Positions 9,199 to 17,904 of a DNA stretch of 64,000 nt are shown here, one piece after another (position 1 is the stretch's first letter; every line of letters begins with the position of its first letter). The DNA is from Chloroflexi bacterium HGW-Chloroflexi-3 (GTDB lineage: Bacteria > Chloroflexota > Anaerolineae > Anaerolineales > Anaerolineaceae): positions 1 to 64,000 of the forward strand of contig PHBX01000008.1 in NCBI GenBank assembly GCA_002842045.1. Direction: 5' to 3'. The translations under genes and the position numbers were made by a program. The notes under the pieces are model-generated. The model did no database searches. It saw only the letters and a list, made by a program, of their open reading frames with translations, and was not told where the DNA came from.

Positions 9199-9330
9199 AT
9201 CCATCTGATCCATCCCGTGAGGGGCAAATCGTGTTTTACTCATAAAAAATGTAAAACACCATTTGCCCCGCCTTAAACCCAGACGTAGAGGAAGCGCATC
9301 AAAACAACAGCAGATCGTTTTGTTGCCGGC
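9199..9330 (+). repeat. Stem-loop repeat family 1, copy a
   Basis: The arms at 9221-9239 (starting GGGGCAAATCGTG) and 9251-9269 (ending ACCATTTGCCCC) pair at 18 of 19 positions, with a single C/C mismatch at 9230/9260. After the stem comes a segment containing gaagcgcatcaaa and cagcagatcg that recurs after the other family members at 20322, 21337 and 21905. The C/C mismatch next to GCAAAT is repeated in the 21337 copy, although the stem bases differ. Confidence 0.7.
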
Positions 9331-9382
9331 CCTACAATAAGCGTGTGGGTCGACCCCTTCTCCCGAATCTCCACACCACAAC

Positions 9383-9566
9383 CCAGGTGGATATTTCCCG
9401 AGCTCACCTGGCATTAGACTCGATCTCATTCCCAGGCAGCGCTAGCAGTCCGCGTTCGCCGAAGGTGTCGAGCCTTCAGGCAATGAGTTTCCGAAGGACC
9501 CCCCTGGTACGTGCCATACCTCCCTTTCAAAAGCGCGCTCCGGCTGACCACTCCGCTGCCTCCACG
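9383..9566 (+). repeat. Dispersed GC-rich repeat family 2, copy a
   Basis: The repeat begins with a small hairpin (CCAGGTG 9383-9389, CACCTGG 9405-9411). It is followed by a conserved body containing CTCGATCTCATTCCC, GCCGAAGGTGTCGAGCC, CGTGCCATAC and CTTTCAAAAGCGCG. Other copies in the same orientation are at 12159, 20590, 21175 and 39544, with a fragment at 10771. The copies differ mainly in the hairpin stem and in small internal deletions. No protein is encoded. Confidence 0.75.
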
Positions 9567-10100
9567 TGCAATAAGGTAAATTTAAACGCTCTTAGGGGGG
9601 AAAACATTTCTGCAGCCATTCGCCTTTGCAGGCGCACTGCCTGATGCAGCTGACTGTGCTTCCTTGCATTAAAATCTACATCCTGATTGAATCTCAAATT
9701 GGATCGATCAATTTTCCCTAAACCAAAACCATACCGCAAACAATCTCCTCAAACTTCCAGATCTGACGATCCTTTTCACCACCGCTCCGCACCTCACTTC
9801 TCATCCGCCAGTTTCCCTCACACACTAACGCATTTTGCATCTTGAGAAAATGCGCCCCTTCCCACCCCCCCTTTGCTTTTCTAATCCCGACCCGTAGAAT
9901 CTGCGCACCACCCCCAAACCTCTCATAAAAATGTGGATTAGGGGTGCGCGCTAAAAAAATTGTTTAACACCCCGTAATACTTTGGTCCGAAAACCGCATA
10001 CCATCCGGATTCGACCCACTTTCCTCAATATAAACTTAGATATACTTTAGCTTAATCTCTCTTGGTGTTTCAGGTATCATAAAAGATTATGATTGTGGTA

Positions 10101-10478
10101 TTACTCAAAGCAGTACAATGGTACGTCAACGGTGACACGGGTGGCGATATATTCTCCATTAGTTATTGTGCCTTTAATGTTGATTGAATCACCCACTGCA
10201 ATATCATCAAAAGTGATCGGTACGGTCCCGCTTGGGGTCCACTGCAAAAAACGAGTACTGCTTGTCACATTTATTGTCAATACCTGCCCGGCGAATCTGT
10301 CGTTTATTGCTTGAACGGTGATTGTATTGTCACCGATCGTAGTTATATAACCGGGAAGTGCAAAGCTTTGTTGACCGCCTCCGCTACCGCGACCGTTTCC
10401 GTTACCAGCCATTACAGGTGAGGTTATGACCAAAGACATCAATATAACCAGTGTCAGAAGTACAAATAATTTTTTCAT
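10101..10478 (-). CDS. Small secreted beta-rich protein (DUF5666-like)
   Basis: This 125-residue protein has a clear signal peptide (MKKLFVLLTLVILMSLVITS, cleavage after VMA near residue 24) followed by a glycine-rich linker (GNGNGRGSGGGQQ). A single beta-rich domain follows, containing GYITTIGDNTITVQ, DDIAVGDSINIKGT and GEYIATRVTV, the pattern of the OB-like DUF5666 domain. The function of that family is unknown. The start is ATG 10478 with GGAG about 11 bases upstream; the longer frame from TTG 10499 is unlikely. It stands alone between repeat-rich gaps. Confidence 0.7.
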   Translation of the reverse strand: MKKLFVLLTLVILMSLVITSPVMAGNGNGRGSGGGQQSFALPGYITTIGDNTITVQAINDRFAGQVLTINVTSSTRFLQWTPSGTVPITFDDIAVGDSINIKGTITNGEYIATRVTVDVPLYCFE

Positions 10479-11245
10479 TTCTATTTTTTCTCCATTCAAA
10501 ATGCTCTAGTAAAATTTTTCTTTATATAATATAAGACGCCACAAACTTAACTTGGATACGGTTTGTGTAGATATGATGAGATAATATGAAATGTTCACTT
10601 TCTCTAAGTTGTCCGTTTCCACTCCCCGTACCTAGGCACCTCAAACCTGGAAATGTACGCCGTCCAGTCGCTTGACTCCCAGATCCCCTACCCGCAGGCC
10701 ATTTGGATATGATCCACTTTCCCATCTAGTTTGTACCGGTTTCTTGTGATGTCTTGATTACCTTGTCAACCGAACAACGCCAGCAGGCTCGCGTCCGCCG
10801 CAGGTGTCAAGATTTTTTTCCTAAAGCTGAGTGGTATCTTAGCAAAGGCTAAGCGAAGACTGTTTTCAAATAAAACACGCCGGGTGGATTTATTATGAAA
10901 GGGGGCTACTCAATGCTTGGTTAACATAGGTTTTCTCCGCAACTTAGGCATATTGCTGATAACAGATTGCATCACGAATCTTTTTTTGGTTTATTGACTT
11001 TAGAAATGATTACTGTCTGGTAGATATTGAATTCCGAAAGGTAAATGTTGTATTATGTATAAGATTGAATAGCCGTCCCATAATTAAGAAATCCAAGTGT
11101 ATTTGTTGCAGTGTATCTTTCTTCTTTCAGTTGGTTCTACAACATTATTGTAGAGTATCATAATTCTGTAGAAATAATAGTTGGGCGGCTATGTAAACAT
11201 TTGTTTAACCATTTGTTTGTTTTCTGACCTTGAAAGGAGGTCACA
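10479..11245. other. Intergenic stretch with a repeat fragment
   Basis: No gene is seen. Positions 10771-10810 hold a fragment of repeat family 2 (cgccagcaggctcgcgtccg). A CTTAGC/GCTAAG hairpin lies near 10840-10856. A TCTACAA/TTGTAGA inverted repeat at 11136-11154 lies upstream of the hydrolase gene and could be an operator, but nothing else supports this. Confidence 0.5.
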
Positions 11246-12115
11246 ATGTCAATAATAACTGACAATCATATCAAATTGAGTGATGGACACAATGTTGGCT
11301 ACGCTGAATACGGGGACCTGAAAGGCAAGCCAGTATTGCACTTTCATGGTACGCCCAGCTCACGCTTTGAAGCCGACAACCCCGACCTGGACGCAATCGC
11401 TGTGCGTTTAAATGTTCGATATATCGTTCCCGACCGCCCAGGCATAGGACTCTCCGACTGGAAACCCTATACGATCGCCAGTTATCCCGACATCCTTGCA
11501 GAATTTGCAGACAAACTGGGCTTGGATCGCTTCGCTGTGACTGGGCTTTCTGGTGGCGGTCCGTTTGCGATTGCCTGCGCATGGAAAATTCCGCAGCGAT
11601 TGACTACCGCAATAAGTGTAAGCAGCCCTGCCCCCTTTGATCTTCCTGGGGTCAAAGAGGCTTTGATCAAAGAGGAGAGACAGCAGTATGAAATGGCTGA
11701 CAAGATGCCCTGGCTCTTTCGGCTGTTTCTTTGGAAATTCGCACGCGATGCACGCAAGAACCCAGCCAGCATCCATGCAATGTTTGCGAATGCAGCGGAT
11801 GCTGATAAAACCTTGCTCACCCAACCTGGGGTAAAACGGGCATTCGAACACATGGTCTTCGGTGCATTTGAGCAAGGTACGCGCGCTGCTACCTATGACT
11901 GGGCGCTCTTGGCGCGTCCGTGGGGCTTTTCACTGAACGAGATCAAGATGCCGGTCCACATCTGGCAAGGTGAAGCCGATACATTTATCCCCGCCAAACA
12001 CGCTCACGTTCTGGCTGAGGCGATCCCAGATGCACACACACGATTCTTCCCAAACGAAGGACATGTATTGATTGTGACTCACTTTGAGGAATTGCTCAAA
12101 ACCGCTATTGGTTGA
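11246..12115 (+). CDS. Alpha/beta-fold hydrolase
   Basis: This is a 289-residue single-domain alpha/beta hydrolase with no signal peptide. An oxyanion-hole segment (HFHGTPSSR, about residue 35) is followed by the nucleophile elbow GLSGGGP (Ser about 104), the acid in QGEADTFIP and the histidine in NEGHVLI near the C-terminus. Together these form a complete Ser-Asp-His triad. Substrate cannot be told; esterase, epoxide hydrolase-like or C-C hydrolase activities all occur in the family. A strong GAAAGGAGG precedes ATG 11246. Its base composition is richer in GC than the flanking gaps and it is bracketed by repeats, so acquisition by transfer is possible. Confidence 0.85.
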   Translation: MSIITDNHIKLSDGHNVGYAEYGDLKGKPVLHFHGTPSSRFEADNPDLDAIAVRLNVRYIVPDRPGIGLSDWKPYTIASYPDILAEFADKLGLDRFAVTGLSGGGPFAIACAWKIPQRLTTAISVSSPAPFDLPGVKEALIKEERQQYEMADKMPWLFRLFLWKFARDARKNPASIHAMFANAADADKTLLTQPGVKRAFEHMVFGAFEQGTRAATYDWALLARPWGFSLNEIKMPVHIWQGEADTFIPAKHAHVLAEAIPDAHTRFFPNEGHVLIVTHFEELLKTAIG

Positions 12116-12158
12116 TGATTTTTGCAATAACTCCACCCAACATAGTGTGCACCGGGCG

Positions 12159-12350
12159 GGTAGGTGAGCGTTACCCCACCTACCGCTATCACCTGCCGTT
12201 AGTCTCGATCTCATTCCCAGGCAGCGCTAGCAGTCCGCGTTCGCCGAAGGTGTCGAGCCTTCAGGCGATGAGTTACCCAAGGCCCCCCCGGCGCGTGCCA
12301 TACCCCCCTTTCAAAAGCGCGCTTCGGCTGACCACTCCGCTGCCTTCACG
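12159..12350 (+). repeat. Dispersed repeat family 2, copy b
   Basis: The copy opens with the hairpin GGTAGGTG (12159-12166) / CACCTACC (12177-12184). It continues with a body nearly identical to copy a (CTCGATCTCATTCCC, GCCGAAGGTGTCGAGCC, CTTTCAAAAGCGCG, ACCACTCCGCTGCC). The opening stem is different from that of copy a although both pair perfectly. It fills most of the gap between the hydrolase and the GGDEF gene. A short GCCG/CGGC-type hairpin near 12473-12495 runs into the end of the GGDEF gene. Confidence 0.75.
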
Positions 12351-12487
12351 AACAACAAAGAATTTTTCTTGAAATAGCTTTACCTGAGTCCAAATATTTA
12401 CCTTTGCACTTTCCCCCAAATTTGGCATCATCATCTTTCGATTTATTGATAATTAACCACATCCAAACACTTGCCGCCGTGCCCCGC

Positions 12488-15418
12488 TCACGTCGATTCG
12501 CCATAAACACAAACCATATTTCTACCCGATCTTTTCGCCAGGTACATGGCTTCGTCTGCCCGATTCAGCAATAATTCAATCGAAGCAATTTTACCGGGCA
12601 TCCACGATATTCCAATACTGATGGTGATGTTGAGCACCATTCCCGGAAATTGGAAAATCTTATCGGCAACTTTAATGCGCAAGCGTTCAGCGATGTTTTT
12701 TGCAGTTTGCAGATTGGTTTCCGGTAAAAGAACGGCAAATTCCTCGCCACCATATCGGCATAAAATATCGGTTTCCCGTAAATTTTTTTGTAATTCATCG
12801 GATAACAATATCAGGATTTGATCACCTATGGCATGACCATGATGATCATTCACAAATTTAAAATAATCAATATCGATCATTAACATCACCAGCGATTGAC
12901 CAGCGCGTTTCGCCCTCGCCAGTTCGCGTTGGGATAATTCATCGAAACCTCGCCGATTGTAAACATCGGTTAATGCATCGATTTTTGTTAAATTTTCAAC
13001 TTCCTCGTACAACTTGGCATTATTGATAGCAATAGCTGCGTGTTGGGCGAATAGAAATAATAAATTCTGATCATTTTCCGTGAATGGTTCTTTAGACTCG
13101 GTTCTGACAACCCCAATGACCCCTAATAATTGCTTACCAATGAGTAAGGGCGTAGCGATGACTGCCTGAACCATTTCTCTCTCATATGCCTTAATGCGCT
13201 TATCCCAATGCATATAATCCTGAATGATCAGAGGTTCGAGGGTCTCGGCTACTTTTCCGAAGAGTCCCTCACCAGCTGCAATGACAGTTCCGGTTAGATC
13301 TTTTCCAACATTCTGACTGACGATCACCCTGGTCTCTTTAGTCTCCGGATCGTATAATCCCAACTCCCCTCCATTGGCATTTATGAGCGTGATGGCTCGT
13401 TTCACAATTGCCGGTAGAAGCTGCGGAAGCTCCAACTCATTGGAAATGTCATTCAGAGTATCACGAAGCGCATTCAGTTCCATCACCTGACGCTGTTCTT
13501 TTTTATAGGATTGGGCATTATGGAGAAATATCGCCACCTGGTCGGCAAACGCTCTAGCTAATTGTAGATGATTGGAATGGTAAAAGTCTATTGCAGATTT
13601 TTCAAGAGTGATCATCCCGATGATCTCATCCTTCACAATCAATGGTGCCCCCAACCAGGAATGAATATCCACATCTGGAATGTCCCGGAAAACCTTGTAT
13701 TCTGCCTGCGCATCAGCGAGATAATATGGCTGGCGGTTCTGGATCACCCATGTATTGGGATTATCCCCGGGTATAGGTATTCGTACCCCTTTGATCCGTT
13801 CGGGATCTGGCCATCCTTTACCAGCGCGAATTTCCAATTTTTGATCAACCAAAAGTTGAATGGTGGCGTAATCAAACGGAATTACCTGATCCAGCTGGTC
13901 AAGTATGTGATCGATAGCCAGGTCCTGTTCGAGTGTCGAGGAAACGATCATCCCGGTTTTGCGTAGGATTTCCAATTCCCGGGCATATTTTTTGGTTTCT
14001 TCCAGAGCAAGTTGTTTGGATAGTGCCATCGAAACCAGATATGCGGCTTGTTGAGCCAACGATATCTCTTCCTTTGAAAATAAATGAGGTTTATCAAATC
14101 CTAACAATATAGCTCCCAGTTTGCGATTCTCAGCCATCAACGGTAAACCTAAAAGACAGTGAGATGAAAATGAATTTGCAATCCGTAAGCTGAGGAAAGG
14201 GGATTCTTCCACATTTTCAATTAATATTATGTCTTGTGTTTCAAGTACGTGCTCGGTAACCGTTTTTTCGCCTGGTTGGATTTGCAGGTTTTTAAAGGTT
14301 TGTGAAAAAGGCTCTGAAGCAGCACAGGGAACCACCACATTTTTCTGATCATCCCATAGCGATATGAAACAGCCATCTGCCATGATGACGTATTTCAACT
14401 GATTTACAACCACATCCATCATTTCCTGAATATCTTGGGAATACAAAGAAGCAAGACTAATTTCATTTAATTTCTGAAAAAACCGTTCCCGCATTAATAA
14501 TTCTTTTTTGTTCTTCACCTGCATAATGGCAAGGCCAATGATGGAACCGAATATCTTCAACAAGGTTATATTTTCTTCCGACCATTTTTTTTGAAATCGT
14601 ACTGCATCAAAACCCAGAAAGCCGATTAATGTCCGAGCATATTCGATGGGTACAACCACCAGCGAACGGATGGATTGCATTTTTAGGATTTCTTTTTCAG
14701 TGCTTGCATCAGAAGGCATCTCCTCCACATCCGGGACATGAATCGTTTCAAATTTGCTGATAATTTTGTGCCACCAGGGGATGGAATTCACGGATAGATT
14801 CTGTAAACGTGATATCTGTGATTCGATACCAGGAGCACACCATTCATGAGTGTTGTCAATGGTGTTGCCCCCCTCCTGATACAGAAACACATAGCTTCGA
14901 TCAACCATGGCAAACTCACCGATCATTTGTAAAGACTTCTGAATTTCGTTGTCAAAATTTTCTGGCTCAATATTGATGAAATTCGCCGAAAGTTTGGTAA
15001 TCAAACGATCGAAATTCTCAATGTGGTTAACCAAAGAAAGTGAAATACTTTTTTCAGAAATATCATGACCAATTGAAAGAATTTCATAGCGTTCCAGGGA
15101 TGGATAGAAATAATAGAAGTCCCGCCAGTGCGTCCATTGCGCTTCGCCATTTTTTGTAATAATACGATAATCAATCGAATTTCGAGTATCCGGTTGCCGA
15201 AAAGTTGAAACATATTCCAATAATCTTGAATGATCCTTCTCAAAAATATATGATAAAAACGATTCCTCAATTAAATCCTTCTCCGACGTACCCAGACATT
15301 CACACAAATTTGAATTCGCAGAAATAATCGAGCCATCCGGTAACCAACGCAGAATCATATCACCAGCGATTGCATCCAGCAGTAGAGACTGGTTTTCATA
15401 AAGTGGTGATTGCTGCAT
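12488..15418 (-). CDS. PAS/multi-GAF diguanylate cyclase
   Basis: This is a 976-residue soluble signalling protein. An N-terminal PAS domain (about 10-130) is followed by about four GAF domains (roughly 150-310, 330-480, 490-640, 650-800) and a C-terminal GGDEF domain (about 815-970). The active-site motif is GGEEF near residue 889, and a product-inhibition RxxD (RETD) lies five residues before it, so an active, feedback-controlled cyclic di-GMP synthase is expected. There is no EAL domain and no transmembrane helix. ATG 15418 has an excellent GGAGG upstream. It is monocistronic and flanked by gene-free repeat DNA on both sides. Confidence 0.92.
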   Translation of the reverse strand: MQQSPLYENQSLLLDAIAGDMILRWLPDGSIISANSNLCECLGTSEKDLIEESFLSYIFEKDHSRLLEYVSTFRQPDTRNSIDYRIITKNGEAQWTHWRDFYYFYPSLERYEILSIGHDISEKSISLSLVNHIENFDRLITKLSANFINIEPENFDNEIQKSLQMIGEFAMVDRSYVFLYQEGGNTIDNTHEWCAPGIESQISRLQNLSVNSIPWWHKIISKFETIHVPDVEEMPSDASTEKEILKMQSIRSLVVVPIEYARTLIGFLGFDAVRFQKKWSEENITLLKIFGSIIGLAIMQVKNKKELLMRERFFQKLNEISLASLYSQDIQEMMDVVVNQLKYVIMADGCFISLWDDQKNVVVPCAASEPFSQTFKNLQIQPGEKTVTEHVLETQDIILIENVEESPFLSLRIANSFSSHCLLGLPLMAENRKLGAILLGFDKPHLFSKEEISLAQQAAYLVSMALSKQLALEETKKYARELEILRKTGMIVSSTLEQDLAIDHILDQLDQVIPFDYATIQLLVDQKLEIRAGKGWPDPERIKGVRIPIPGDNPNTWVIQNRQPYYLADAQAEYKVFRDIPDVDIHSWLGAPLIVKDEIIGMITLEKSAIDFYHSNHLQLARAFADQVAIFLHNAQSYKKEQRQVMELNALRDTLNDISNELELPQLLPAIVKRAITLINANGGELGLYDPETKETRVIVSQNVGKDLTGTVIAAGEGLFGKVAETLEPLIIQDYMHWDKRIKAYEREMVQAVIATPLLIGKQLLGVIGVVRTESKEPFTENDQNLLFLFAQHAAIAINNAKLYEEVENLTKIDALTDVYNRRGFDELSQRELARAKRAGQSLVMLMIDIDYFKFVNDHHGHAIGDQILILLSDELQKNLRETDILCRYGGEEFAVLLPETNLQTAKNIAERLRIKVADKIFQFPGMVLNITISIGISWMPGKIASIELLLNRADEAMYLAKRSGRNMVCVYGEST

Positions 15419-15825
15419 TAATCCTCCTTCTATTTTGAATTCCTTATTCCCGGATTTTCCGAATCAAATTAATTAATTTTACATTAATTTTTATTAACAC
15501 TAATAAATTCTATCAATTGTGTAAGTGATCCTATTTTCATAGCATTACAGACAGAAATCCGATAAGAAATGGATATTTTCTTGATCCAGCAAAAAATCGC
15601 AAGTCAAACAATAAAGAAGGTAATAATTGCAACGGAATAATCGGCTAAAAAAGTTGGTACTATAAAGTTATTGTGCAGACATGTCCTGATATTACAAGTA
15701 GGGACGAAGCATTCTAAAGCCATAAATGCTTCACCCCCACATCCCCCAAAAAATCCTTGTACTCTCCCCCAAATTTGTTATCATAAAAAGTACGGTTTAA
15801 TGATGCATAACCGCATCAACACATA

Positions 15826-15854
15826 ATGCCGGTGCGCCTCCCTCGCGTCGGCAT
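15826..15854. repeat. Short GC hairpin, family 3 (also near 12473 and 20206)
   Basis: ATGCCGGTGCG (15826-15836) pairs with CGCGTCGGCAT (15844-15854), allowing one T-G pair and one other mismatch. The same layout, GCCGGCGTG / CACGTCGGC around a C-rich loop, is found at 20206-20230, and a decayed form lies at 12473-12495. All three lie in gaps next to gene ends. A terminator role is possible, but there is no T-tract. Confidence 0.5.
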
Positions 15855-16051
15855 TTGTTATTTGTTGGAGCAACGGCTTACATAGTACCCTGTGGGTTGT
15901 CCTTGCCCACCTCCCTCCCTAAAGTAAGTAGGCTGGGTTGCGAACCCACCACAATTTATTGTCCCAAACCTCCACCCGTAAGGGCAAAGCATTCATGGTC
16001 TTCGAATGCTTCAGCCCTCCTGAACCCCTAACCCCCGAATCCTGAATCCTA

Positions 16052-16162
16052 CCGGAAAACTTCGCAGCCCTGGTCAATGGTGGCAACATGATCGAAACCG
16101 AAAAAGACGGATCCAAATACTACCAGCTCACCGAAGCCGGCATCCAGGCTGGAAAGTGGTAA
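16052..16162 (+). pseudogene. C-terminal remnant of an unidentified protein
   Basis: A 36-codon open stretch after a TGA ends at TAA 16160-16162 and reads as a plausible protein end (ALVNGGNMIETEKDG followed by YYQLTEAGIQAGKW). It has normal coding composition, unlike its surroundings. The pattern resembles the wing and last helix of a winged-helix domain. No start codon or upstream part remains, so I read it as a remnant. Confidence 0.35.
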
Positions 16163-16453
16163 TTTCTCCCATATCAACAACCAGTGTATTGAAGCAACCA
16201 GCTCCGTAGAAATGCGTTTTTCCACTCCGCGAAATTTAATTTACTTTTTTAACTATTCTGGAGTTATCTGGAAAACTTCCGGAAGAATCTAACTAAAAAT
16301 TATAATTTCACTAAAACATTGGGAACATTATTCCGATTCAATTCTAAGATTAAATATTAAGCAAATCTTTCATTGTAAAATTTAGACAATCATCAATCCT
16401 AAATTGTTTCCGATAAGAATTTTTATTTTAAACAAGGAAAAGTAATTTAAATT

Positions 16454-17215
16454 ATGGCAAAGCAAAACAGAAAAAAACAAAAAAATCAGCCAGAGGTTTT
16501 TCATCCACTGTTTCCTAGAATAATTGATGGAAAAGCTATTAATATAATTGATTCTATTGAAAAAATTCAATTTTCAATTAAAGAAAAAAGAGAGTATTTT
16601 TCACGCGATCATGAAAATTGGATAAAAGAAAAAGACATTAGATATAGCATTTTTTCCCGATTCAATAAATTTTTATTTGCAACAAAACTTTCGATAATTT
16701 TTATTGAGACTGATCTTAAGAATCCCTATTGGTGGCAAAACCATTTTTCACAGTTACAATTAGGTGAAAAAACCAGTTCTTTACAAATATACGAACAATG
16801 GGTGAAACATCACTTAGGTATGTCTTTATTCATTCAAACAGAATATTTTTTCCGAACTATGTTAAGATTTTTAGATCCAAATGTGTGCAATAACTCAACT
16901 TCAGAATTTATTAATATTTATGAATGTTTACTTTCTAAAATTAATTTAAATTTTCCTGAACCAAATAATTTACTTAATTTATTACGGTTAATCCGTAATA
17001 CAATTCATAATGATGGCCTTTATCGAAATAAAAATTTTAATAATGAATCCGTAATTTATAAAGACAAAGAATATAATTTCTTCCAAGACACTTTAATTGA
17101 TTTTGTCACCTGGGATTTTTTACTACTTTTAACTAATGACATTATTGAATTAATATTTGAAATAATTATCAACGAAAAAATAATCAGTTTACCAACAGCT
17201 ATTAGTGATCAATAA
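16454..17215 (+). CDS. AT-rich HEPN-like hypothetical protein
   Basis: This 253-residue, largely alpha-helical protein has no signal peptide. A basic N-terminus (AKQNRKKQKNQ) is followed by helical segments and, at residues 178-186, RLIRNTIHN. That matches the Arg-x6-His (R178, H185) and RNxxH pattern seen in HEPN-type RNases and in uncharacterised relatives. The codon use is far more AT-rich than neighbouring genes, and it sits alone in repeat-rich DNA, which suggests recent transfer. No antitoxin-like partner gene is adjacent. AAGGA lies about 14 bases before ATG 16454. The HEPN assignment is tentative; the gene itself is convincing. Confidence 0.7.
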   Translation: MAKQNRKKQKNQPEVFHPLFPRIIDGKAINIIDSIEKIQFSIKEKREYFSRDHENWIKEKDIRYSIFSRFNKFLFATKLSIIFIETDLKNPYWWQNHFSQLQLGEKTSSLQIYEQWVKHHLGMSLFIQTEYFFRTMLRFLDPNVCNNSTSEFINIYECLLSKINLNFPEPNNLLNLLRLIRNTIHNDGLYRNKNFNNESVIYKDKEYNFFQDTLIDFVTWDFLLLLTNDIIELIFEIIINEKIISLPTAISDQ

Positions 17216-17593
17216 TAAAATAATCATAATTCTTGTTCTATTTTCATCAATTAGATTTTTCTTTTCAAAAATTATTGTAATCACATTTCTTTGATCTGCT
17301 TTTTCCACCGGCTCGGTTCCTGACCTGATCCCCATCGCCCTGATCCCTCCAATGACGGAAAATCGTGTTTCAGATGATGAAGCTTGCATACAATCTGTTT
17401 TTACTGTTCAAATTTGATTCTTTAAGCATTTCATAATACAGGCAGCAAATCAAGACATTCCGCTTGATCTGTTTTTCTTACTGCGAAGATTATCAGAACG
17501 GCAAGATATGTGGTCATGAATCTCTCAGCAAAATATCCGTTCGAAGATCGAGCAAAGCACTTTCGGTCTCCGAACCAAATTTCCTGCTTCACA

Positions 17594-17611
17594 TCGAAGA
17601 TCGATCTTCGA
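17594..17611. repeat. Perfect 18-bp palindrome
   Basis: TCGAAGATCGATCTTCGA is self-complementary over 18 bases. Partial versions (cgttcgaagatcgagc near 17537 and gagatcgatcttcgaga near 17703) flank it within 170 bases, so three related sites are clustered here. Confidence 0.6.
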
Positions 17612-17839
17612 AGAATTATTCGTAAAATTCATTGCAATGTGGTGAGGAAATTAGTACAATTTAGAAAGTTTCCCCAAAATTCTTCGCCAGTTGGACGTAT
17701 CGGAGATCGATCTTCGAGACGTGGAATTCAGGTGAAATGTGATTTTTTGTTATAACCTCGTCTGTCATTAAGGATACCCTCTTGGATTACAGAATACCTT
17801 TCTCTCTAAGAACCAAATTTTTCTACACATTGGTCGTAA

Positions 17840-17881
17840 AGCGATCAGCCTAAACGAAACCCGGCTGGTCGCTCTTTTTTT
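17840..17881 (+). terminator. Intrinsic terminator-like hairpin ahead of the LTD/MBL gene
   Basis: AGCGATCAGCC (17840-17850) pairs with GGCTGGTCGCT (17863-17873), with one T-G pair, and is followed by a run of T residues to 17881. There is no clear gene upstream in this orientation, and the next start codon is only 24 bases downstream. It may therefore be a leader attenuator for the 17905 gene rather than the end of another transcript. Confidence 0.6.
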
Positions 17882-17904
17882 CCAATTCAGATAAGGAGAT
17901 AATT

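Larger units (their letters stand above)
8947..10100. other. Gene-free stretch with structured repeats
   Basis: No convincing protein gene is present. The short open frames here lie inside GC-rich repeats. The stretch holds AT-rich promoter-side DNA (8947-9115), a stem-loop repeat (9199-9330), a second dispersed repeat (9383-9566) and, near 9902-9948, a GCGCACC/GGTGCGC inverted repeat around a tcataaaaat loop like that of the 9221-9269 hairpin. The rest (about 9570-9900 and 9950-10100) shows nothing I can interpret. Confidence 0.6.
15419..16453. other. Long intergenic stretch with remnants
   Basis: No intact gene is seen. It holds a short inverted repeat (15826-15854), a possible gene remnant (16052-16162) and otherwise AT-rich sequence upstream of the HEPN-like gene. 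The minus-strand frame at 15919-16116 overlaps the remnant and has no family features. Confidence 0.5.
17216..17904. other. Intergenic stretch with palindromes and a terminator-like hairpin
   Basis: No gene is seen; the plus-strand frame at 17510-17755 is built from repeated tcgaagatcg sequence. Positions 17300-17365 contain a left-half remnant of stem-loop family 1 (ccggctcggttcctgacc, then aaaatcgtg) without the right arm. A perfect palindrome is at 17594-17611 and a terminator-like hairpin at 17840-17881. Confidence 0.5.

Noticed and set aside
9190..9739. Short open frames in both strands of the repeats (also 12112-12372, 20064-20285, 21148-21674, 39549-39731)
   Set aside because: They overlap dispersed repeat copies, lack ribosome sites and give similar low-complexity peptides wherever the repeat occurs.
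11271..12214. Long minus-strand frames inside the alpha/beta hydrolase gene
   Set aside because: They are antisense shadows with no family motif; the plus-strand gene has an intact catalytic triad and a strong ribosome site.
12473..12495. Terminator for the 12488 GGDEF gene
   Set aside because: The hairpin overlaps the stop codon and lacks a T-run on the transcribed strand; it is better seen as a decayed family 3 hairpin.
17755..17881. Cyclic di-GMP riboswitch upstream of the LTD/MBL gene
   Set aside because: GTAAAGC and AGCCTAAA resemble parts of the GEMM consensus, but the second helix and tetraloop receptor are absent; only the terminator-like hairpin is supported.
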